Source: Phycisphaerales bacterium (GTDB lineage: Bacteria > Planctomycetota > Phycisphaerae > Phycisphaerales > UBA1924). From it: a DNA stretch of 13,059 bases. The DNA lies in assembly GCA_025453375.1 (NCBI GenBank), contig JALOQT010000007.1, forward strand, positions 1 through 13,059, in the 5' to 3' direction. Of the stretch, positions 8,479 through 13,059 are shown in pieces (the stretch's first letter is position 1; the number at the start of each line of letters is the position of its first letter). Position numbers and translations under genes: made by a program. The notes beneath the pieces are model-generated. The model was given only the letters and a program-made list of their open reading frames with translations. It had not been told where the DNA came from and did not search any database.

Positions 8479-8504
8479 ACACGCCCGGCATCGGCCGGGC
8501 GTGT
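8479..8504 (-). terminator. Rho-independent terminator after the Ig-domain protein gene
   Basis: ACACGCCCGGC and GCCGGGCGTGT form a perfect 11-bp GC-rich stem with a 4-base loop (8490-8493). On the - strand it is followed by an interrupted T-tract (TTGTCTTT). It lies 37 bases beyond the stop at 8541 and upstream of the next gene's start at 8401, so the two genes are probably transcribed separately. Confidence 0.75.
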
Positions 8505-8540
8505 CGGGTGCACTGATGTAAGCCGGACGCGAGGTGTCTT

Positions 8541-8750
8541 TCAGCACCCGGTGAAGTAGCGGCCCAGGAAGACGATGATGTCGTCGGCCGTGCGCTGGCC
8601 GTCGGGCGTCGTGCTCTGGTTGGCCCCGGCGATGTCGGCTCGCGCGTCGTCGGCGAAGAACCAGCCCAGGAAGACGATGATGTCGTCGGCGGTCAACTGC
8701 CCGTCAGCACCGACGCTCTGGTTGGGGCCGGCGACATCGCTGGGGGTGCA
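8541..8750 (-). repeat. GC-dockerin cassette DNA repeat (copy 3), near-identical to 11580-11789
   Basis: This 210-base block, from the stop codon to the cassette's first Cys codon, matches 11580-11789 at 203 of 210 positions with no gaps. Of the seven differences four are silent and three change a residue (Thr/Ala, Phe/Tyr, Val/Ile). Inside it a 27-bp exact direct repeat lies at 8562-8588 and 8664-8690. No similarity is seen beyond either edge. Confidence 0.92.
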
Positions 8751-11246
8751 GGCCAGTGTCAGCGTCGCGGCGCGGCTGTCACCCTGGCCGCAGGGGTTGC
8801 TCACGCGGAAGGTGTAGTTGCCGGCGTCGGCGGGCTGCAGATTGCTGATCGTCAGCCAGCGCGTGGCGGTGCCGAGGAGTGTTGAGCCAGCCGGCGTGAC
8901 GCCATCGGCGAGTTCCTGACCGTTGCGGAACCAGCGGAAGGTGAGGTTGTCGTAGCCTGTGGCGGACTCGGCACGGAGATCAATACTGCCGCCGAGTTGG
9001 CCGACGGTGGACCTGGGCGACTGGGCCACCCACGGCGCACCATTGGGGCTCCAACGCGCGTAGTTGCGCGACAGCTGTCCGTTGATCGTTAGGAAGTTCC
9101 CGATGAGCATGCGCTCGGGGCCGAGGTTGGTCGAGGACCAGACAATCCCAGTGTCGCTGGGCGAGCTGGCAAGGATGTCGGTCCACTGTGTGCCCGTCCA
9201 TGTGGCCATGCGCGGGCTGGCGGCGGCTTCGCCCGCGAATCCAAAGCGGCCGTGCACGCGGAGGCCATCGGGGGTCGGCTCAAGCGATCCAACGGCCCCG
9301 CCAGGTTGAGCATCGGGCAGGAATGGGACGGCGAGCGGCTGCCAGTCACCATCGCGGAACACCGCGATGTAAGTGATGGGATCGCCGCCGATCTGGGTGA
9401 AGCTCCCGGCGACGTAGAGCTCGCCCCGCCAGGCCTTCAGGTCAAAGATGAAACCTCCGGTCAGTCGCTTGCCGAGCGGCGACCAATTGGCACCATCCCA
9501 AACTCGAAGCGTGTTGCCACTCGAAATGGCATAGAGCCTGTCGTTGAGTACAGCCAGCCTGCTGTCAGCGGGCAACGCGCCCATCGCCCGCCACGTTGAA
9601 CCGTTCCAGCGCGCGATGTTGGAGACAGGCTGACCGCCCGCGAGGCCAAAGGTCCCGCTCACAACCAGATCACCATTGAAGCGGAAAATGCTCACCGGTC
9701 CGAAAGTTGTGGCACTGCCGCGGGCGAGGCCCTGGCCCAACGGCTGCCAGGCCTGCCCATCCCACGAAGCGACGCCATTGATGGCTACATCCTCTGTCTG
9801 TGTGTTACTGGTCGTAATGAAGAGTGACTGCCCTTCGCGATAGAGCGCGTTGACGGTTCCGTAGGTTGTCTGATTTCCAACCGTCATCTCCGAGCCAATA
9901 GCACTCCATTCATAGCCATCAAAGGTACCGATCTGAAAGGAGCGAATGCCCTGGGGGCCACGGAAGCTCAAGCCACCAACTAAGCTATTGGACACGCTGA
10001 AGCCGGCGACGATCGCTCGCTGGCCGTCGGTGACGGCGCGCGTCCATTGGCCGACGCTACCAGAAGACGGGGGCCCCGACGTGACTTCACGCCTCAGTGT
10101 CCTGCCGTCGGGCACACGGACGGTCGTCGCGGTGAACACGGATGATGGATCCACATAGACGATCTCGCCTTGATGCACACCAATCGGGATTCCGGGCAGC
10201 GCTTCTGGTGTGCCAACGTTCACCCATGTATCACCCTCAAGCCGTTGCAGACGGCTGGGAGTTATGACCGTCGAGCTGCTGTGGCGATACGTCTCGCCTT
10301 CGACGTTCACCGGCTGCAACGGCGACTCGACTCGCCATGAGAGTCCATTCCACGAGGATACGTGCGTGGTAAGGACCGGATTGTTTCGAACAAAGAGACG
10401 GGACTCACTGGGCACCAGTTCCCACCCATCGAAAAACACATTACTTGGTTGGTCAATCGCGACGATCGAACCCACCGACCCCGCCTGGCCAGCGACCACC
10501 CGCGCCAGCGACGCTCGGCGAGTGACTGGCGAGGTGCCTGGAGGGTTGACCAAAGTCCAGACGCCACCAACGTAAACCTCGTTGTTCCAGCGGGCGAGAG
10601 AGAGCACGCGGTTGCCGGTCGTGTTGGGGGCCAATTGGGCGATGCTGTTGGCCAGTTCGACGATGCTCGTTCCATCCCATGACAGCACCCGAGGGATGGC
10701 GAGATCGCTCGGGCCGATGTCGGCCAGCAGCAGGCGATCTCCATCGGAAGTCATCGCCGTGATGGTCTGACCGGTAGTCAGGATCGTCTCCCAGGTCGTG
10801 CCGTTGAATCGTCGAACGCCCTCGCCGGGCTGCGCGCCCGCGACGAGCAGTTCACCGCGATGAACCACCATCGGGATGCGTGGTAACTGTGTTGAAGTGG
10901 CGGAAACCGGTGCAGGCAGTGGAAGCCAGCGCTCGCCATCCCACGCAAACAACACATACCGATCATCGATCACCACCAGCCACGGCTTCTGAGGCCCCGC
11001 GCGTCCGTCCGGATCCCAGTCGACCGCTCGGAATCGAACGACTTGATTGGACACAGCGGACCAAGGAATCCGCCGAGAATCCTGCCCGGGCCCGAACACC
11101 CACCGTCCGCCGCAGTTGGGCGTGCCCGGGCCTTCGCCGGCCATGGCGGCGACTGACGACCCGGCCGCGGCGACGAGGCCGATGGCCAGCGTGCGAACCA
11201 GACTGCGAAGCCCATCTCGCCAGCTTTGACCGATTGCCCTGCGCAT
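8541..11246 (-). CDS. exported Trp/Gly-repeat (propeller-like) protein with Ig-like domain and C-terminal GC-type dockerin
   Basis: This is a 901-residue protein. The start ATG at 11246 has AAGGGA six bases upstream and opens a signal peptide: basic residues up to Arg18, hydrophobic 20-34, cleavage near AMA-GE (36/37). The body repeats the motif W-[DN]-G-x-x-W-x-x-[LM] about ten times (WDGERWLPL, WDGQAWQPLG, WNGSTWRAMG, WDGANWSPLG), suggesting kelch- or propeller-like blades, although the fold is inferred. Residues of about 740-832 look like an immunoglobulin I-set domain (FRWFRNG, then LTISNLQPADAGNYTFRV). The last 69 residues, Cys833-Cys901, are the GC-dockerin cassette. No enzyme active site is recognised, so a structural or binding role at the cell surface is the likeliest guess. 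An in-frame ATG at 11261 is an alternative start but has no ribosome site. A terminator hairpin follows at 8479-8504. Confidence 0.88.
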   Translation of the reverse strand: MRRAIGQSWRDGLRSLVRTLAIGLVAAAGSSVAAMAGEGPGTPNCGGRWVFGPGQDSRRIPWSAVSNQVVRFRAVDWDPDGRAGPQKPWLVVIDDRYVLFAWDGERWLPLPAPVSATSTQLPRIPMVVHRGELLVAGAQPGEGVRRFNGTTWETILTTGQTITAMTSDGDRLLLADIGPSDLAIPRVLSWDGTSIVELANSIAQLAPNTTGNRVLSLARWNNEVYVGGVWTLVNPPGTSPVTRRASLARVVAGQAGSVGSIVAIDQPSNVFFDGWELVPSESRLFVRNNPVLTTHVSSWNGLSWRVESPLQPVNVEGETYRHSSSTVITPSRLQRLEGDTWVNVGTPEALPGIPIGVHQGEIVYVDPSSVFTATTVRVPDGRTLRREVTSGPPSSGSVGQWTRAVTDGQRAIVAGFSVSNSLVGGLSFRGPQGIRSFQIGTFDGYEWSAIGSEMTVGNQTTYGTVNALYREGQSLFITTSNTQTEDVAINGVASWDGQAWQPLGQGLARGSATTFGPVSIFRFNGDLVVSGTFGLAGGQPVSNIARWNGSTWRAMGALPADSRLAVLNDRLYAISSGNTLRVWDGANWSPLGKRLTGGFIFDLKAWRGELYVAGSFTQIGGDPITYIAVFRDGDWQPLAVPFLPDAQPGGAVGSLEPTPDGLRVHGRFGFAGEAAASPRMATWTGTQWTDILASSPSDTGIVWSSTNLGPERMLIGNFLTINGQLSRNYARWSPNGAPWVAQSPRSTVGQLGGSIDLRAESATGYDNLTFRWFRNGQELADGVTPAGSTLLGTATRWLTISNLQPADAGNYTFRVSNPCGQGDSRAATLTLACTPSDVAGPNQSVGADGQLTADDIIVFLGWFFADDARADIAGANQSTTPDGQRTADDIIVFLGRYFTGC

Positions 11247-11252
11247 CTCACG

Positions 11253-11258
11253 TCCCTT
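11253..11258 (-). promoter_or_regulatory. Shine-Dalgarno-like site for the Ig-domain protein gene
   Basis: Read on the - strand this is AAGGGA, six bases before the ATG at 11246. It favours that start over the in-frame ATGs at 11261 and 11279. Confidence 0.4.
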
Positions 11259-11295
11259 CATCACAGGTTTGAGCACCATTCCAGACCACACATCA

Positions 11296-11307
11296 CGTAG
11301 CGCTACG
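11296..11307. repeat. 12-bp perfect palindrome upstream of the Ig-domain gene
   Basis: CGTAGCGCTACG equals its own reverse complement and sits 50 bases before the start at 11246, a possible operator position. No regulator is known for it. Confidence 0.4.
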
Positions 11308-11524
11308 CCCCAGACGCCAACCTTGCAGTCTGGTGGAGGAGCCACACCGACACTTCCCACCTCCTAATCGCGGGAGGGAGCGCCGGTGTGACAGCATTCC
11401 TGAAACTTCATGCGGCTTGTCGATCGCCACGAACGACCTCGGGAGAACACCCGGGCGATATTGGCCCTTGGCCGTTGAACGCGGCGGGGAATGACCTTGA
11501 CCCAAGCGCGTCCGTGCAACGAAA

Positions 11525-11551
11525 AACGCCCCGTGCATCGCACGGAGCGTT
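11525..11551 (-). terminator. Rho-independent terminator after the HAF-like propeller gene
   Basis: AACGC-C-CCGTGC pairs with GCACGG-A-GCGTT: 11 paired bases with one internal mismatch and a 3-base loop. On the - strand it runs into TTTTT, a proper U-tract, 29 bases beyond the stop at 11580. Confidence 0.8.
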
Positions 11552-11579
11552 GGTCATGCATCGACGATCAGGACATCAC

Positions 11580-11789
11580 TCAGCACCCGGCGAAGTAGCG
11601 GCCCAGGAAGACGATGATGTCGTCAGCCGTGCGCTGGCCGTCGGGCGTCGTGCTCTGGTTGGCCCCGGCGATGTCCGCTCGCGCGTCGTCGGCGAAGTAC
11701 CAGCCCAGGAAGACGATGATGTCGTCGGCGGTCAACTGCCCGTCAGCACCGATGCTCTGGTTGGGGCCGGCGACGTCGCTGGGCGTGCA
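11580..11789 (-). repeat. GC-dockerin cassette DNA repeat (copy 4), near-identical to 8541-8750
   Basis: This is the partner of copy 3. Its internal ADDIIVFLG-coding repeats start at 11601 and 11703, again 102 bases apart, and match each other over 24 bases. Confidence 0.92.
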
Positions 11790-12956
11790 CTGCGGGCGGG
11801 TGGCCAGGTCGTTGATCAGGACGAACTGGGTTGGGCCCGTCGGCGTGAGCGTCGCGGTGGTCAGCAGTGTGCGGCCATCGCCGGAAAGGTCGATGACGGA
11901 CTTGAAGTCGGTCGTGCCGACGTTGACGGCTTGCGCCGTCAGGACACCGGAGAGCAGGCGCACGCCGTCGGTCGGGTTCCAGATCATCGCGCGATCGACA
12001 TCGACCTGCACGAACTGGCCGGGCATCGGGCCGGGGATGGTCTCGCGGAAGACGAGCTTGCCGCCGAGGACGGCGCCGTCTTCGTTGATCGCCAGGCCGC
12101 TGATCGATTGCGAACCGGGCAGGGTCGTGATGAGCTGCGGGTTGGCCCCGGCGGCGGTTGACCAGCGGAACATGCCGCTGGTCGGCGTGCCGAAGATGTC
12201 ACTGCCGCTGAGATTGCCGACGAGCAACGCCCCATCGCCAGAGACGCCCGTGACGGACGAATCAGTGAAGAAGATCGAAGGCCCGAGCTTGGTCAGGCGA
12301 TCAATGCGGCTGCCGACCCACAGCGCGCCGGCGGGGGCCGAGTTGAGCGGCGCAGCGCCGCCAGCGATCACACTGCCCGAGTTGCTGACGGCGCTGGCGA
12401 ACGCGGTGGGCAGGCCATTGGGCGCATCGAGCGCCGTCACGACGCCAGCCGCCGTCCACTTGGCCGCACGCGGGCGATTGGGCTGACCGCTGAAGGCATA
12501 TCGGCCGACGACGGTCTGGCCATCGGCGCTGAGGGCGGCGCCCTCTGGGTTGATGCTGAACATTGGTGCCTGGAGGGCAGTGCTGGTGCCGGCGTCGGTC
12601 CAGATGACCGACTCGCTGCCGCTGGCGGTGCCCACCGTGGCGAGCACGACGGAGCCATCAGCGGAGATATCCACGCCCGCGACAGAGACCACCGGCTGCC
12701 CGTTGGCCGAAGGGATCGGCAGCAGCACGCTGGACACACTCGGTGCCCAGCGGAAGGCACGCGTCGGCGTGCTTGGGCCGGTGTCGCACGTGCCGACGAC
12801 GAACGTGCCGCTGGCGCTGAGGCGCGCGTCAGTGACGCGCGTGAAGCCCGGCGGCGGGGTGATCGGCGTGATCACTGGCGTCGCGAGCGATGCGCCGGCG
12901 AGCACGCTCAGCACGCCCGCGGCGGCTGACATCGAGAGGTGGTTGATTCGGTTCAT
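11580..12956 (-). CDS. exported HAF-repeat-like beta-propeller protein with C-terminal GC-type dockerin
   Basis: This is a 458-residue protein. The ATG at 12956 has GGGAG ten bases upstream and opens a signal peptide (hydrophobic 10-22, cleavage near SLA-TP, 25/26). The mature part carries seven copies of an S-x-[DS]-G-x-x-[LV]-[LV]-x-[GT] motif starting at about residues 46, 98, 142, 190, 238, 290 and 357 (LSASGTFVVG, ISADGSVV, LSADGQTVVG, SNSGSVIAGG, SGDGALLVG, NEDGAVLGG, LSGDGRTLLT). These alternate with strands ending in Trp (AFRW, VIW, AAKW, ALW, MFRW, MIW). The pattern resembles the HAF family of extracellular repeats and suits a seven-bladed propeller; the blade count is inferred. The end, Cys390-Cys458, is the GC-dockerin cassette. 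No catalytic site is seen. The region upstream of 12956 is in frame but reads like non-coding leader. The gene has its own terminator. Confidence 0.9.
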   Translation of the reverse strand: MNRINHLSMSAAAGVLSVLAGASLATPVITPITPPPGFTRVTDARLSASGTFVVGTCDTGPSTPTRAFRWAPSVSSVLLPIPSANGQPVVSVAGVDISADGSVVLATVGTASGSESVIWTDAGTSTALQAPMFSINPEGAALSADGQTVVGRYAFSGQPNRPRAAKWTAAGVVTALDAPNGLPTAFASAVSNSGSVIAGGAAPLNSAPAGALWVGSRIDRLTKLGPSIFFTDSSVTGVSGDGALLVGNLSGSDIFGTPTSGMFRWSTAAGANPQLITTLPGSQSISGLAINEDGAVLGGKLVFRETIPGPMPGQFVQVDVDRAMIWNPTDGVRLLSGVLTAQAVNVGTTDFKSVIDLSGDGRTLLTTATLTPTGPTQFVLINDLATRPQCTPSDVAGPNQSIGADGQLTADDIIVFLGWYFADDARADIAGANQSTTPDGQRTADDIIVFLGRYFAGC

Positions 12957-12965
12957 GACACTGCA

Positions 12966-12970
12966 CTCCC
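12966..12970 (-). promoter_or_regulatory. Shine-Dalgarno-like site for the HAF-like propeller gene
   Basis: Read on the - strand this is GGGAG, with 9 bases between it and the ATG at 12956. It supports that start over the frame's earlier ATG at 13055, which would put 33 unrelated residues before the signal peptide. Confidence 0.5.
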
Positions 12971-12998
12971 ATCTGAAACGAGACGACGAGCCTGCGTG

Positions 12999-13015
12999 CA
13001 TTGGGCTCATTGGGC
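12999..13015 (-). repeat. tandem 8-bp repeat in the leader of the propeller gene
   Basis: CATTGGGC occurs twice with a period of 9 bases (12999-13006 and 13008-13015), 43-59 bases before the start at 12956. It could be a regulator or RNA-polymerase contact site, or chance. Confidence 0.35.
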
Positions 13016-13059
13016 CGCATGCCGACAGACACTGATGACCCGCGTGGCTACACACACGC

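Larger units (their letters stand above)
11247..11579. other. 333-base gap between two exported-protein genes
   Basis: No credible gene is seen. The gap holds, from right to left on the - strand, the terminator of the propeller gene (11525-11551) and then the leader of the Ig-domain gene. That leader includes an inverted repeat CCAGAC/GTCTGG (11310-11315 and 11328-11333) and a perfect 12-bp palindrome (11296-11307). No convincing -35/-10 pair was found, although a promoter for the Ig-domain gene must lie here if it is transcribed alone. Confidence 0.55.

Noticed and set aside
8402..8540. Possible promoter boxes for the beta-helix gene (TTGTCT near 8475, TATCGT near 8455, read on the - strand)
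   Set aside because: Each matches consensus at only four of six bases, with a 15-base spacer, and TTGTCT is also the T-tract of the preceding terminator.
11614..12486. A 290-codon + strand frame beginning MMSSAV..., also seen in part at 8575
   Set aside because: It is the antisense of the dockerin cassette. Its recurrence only reflects the repeated DNA, and it should not be annotated as a gene family.
12999..13015. The CATTGGGC pair considered as the start of a CRISPR array
   Set aside because: There are only two 8-base copies with a 1-base gap; no array geometry.
6155..13059. A PEP-CTERM, LPXTG or autotransporter-type C-terminus on the exported proteins
   Set aside because: There is no C-terminal hydrophobic helix, no basic tail and no LPXTG; the proteins end directly in the Gly-Cys of the dockerin-like repeat.

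Overview
The window is GC-rich and looks like a chromosomal segment of a planctomycete, most likely class Phycisphaerae. The main clue is that four proteins end in a tandem 34-residue dockerin-like repeat whose last two residues are Gly-Cys. I recall this as the 'GC-type dockerin' C-terminus of Phycisphaerales secreted proteins; no database was searched. No rRNA, tRNA, CRISPR array, insertion sequence or phage gene was recognised.

Layout. The left part reads on the + strand: the C-terminal end of a GC-dockerin protein (2-388); a sugar-nucleotide epimerase of the short-chain dehydrogenase family (440-1552); a 67-residue Trp-rich protein whose GTG start overlaps the epimerase stop (1549-1752); a 320-base non-coding gap; and smc, a large chromosome-organising ATPase (2073-6107). 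The right part reads on the - strand and holds three separate genes for large exported proteins: a beta-helix protein (6155-8401), a Trp/Gly-repeat protein with an Ig-like domain (8541-11246) and a seven-repeat HAF-like propeller protein (11580-12956). smc and the beta-helix gene converge with 47 bases between them. Rho-independent terminator hairpins follow the second and third exported-protein genes.

How the genes relate. smc serves chromosome segregation, and the epimerase probably serves surface polysaccharide synthesis; nothing links either to the exported proteins. The four GC-dockerin proteins have unrelated N-terminal 'passengers' but almost the same 68-69 residue C-terminal cassette, which begins with a Cys and ends with a Cys. 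In the last two genes the cassette is 97 percent identical at DNA level over 210 bases, and recognisable similarity stops at the leading Cys codon on one side and the stop codon on the other. That points to a modular surface-display or sorting cassette that is copied or homogenised between unrelated secreted proteins. This is the most unusual feature of the window. No cohesin, sortase or rhombosortase partner is visible here.
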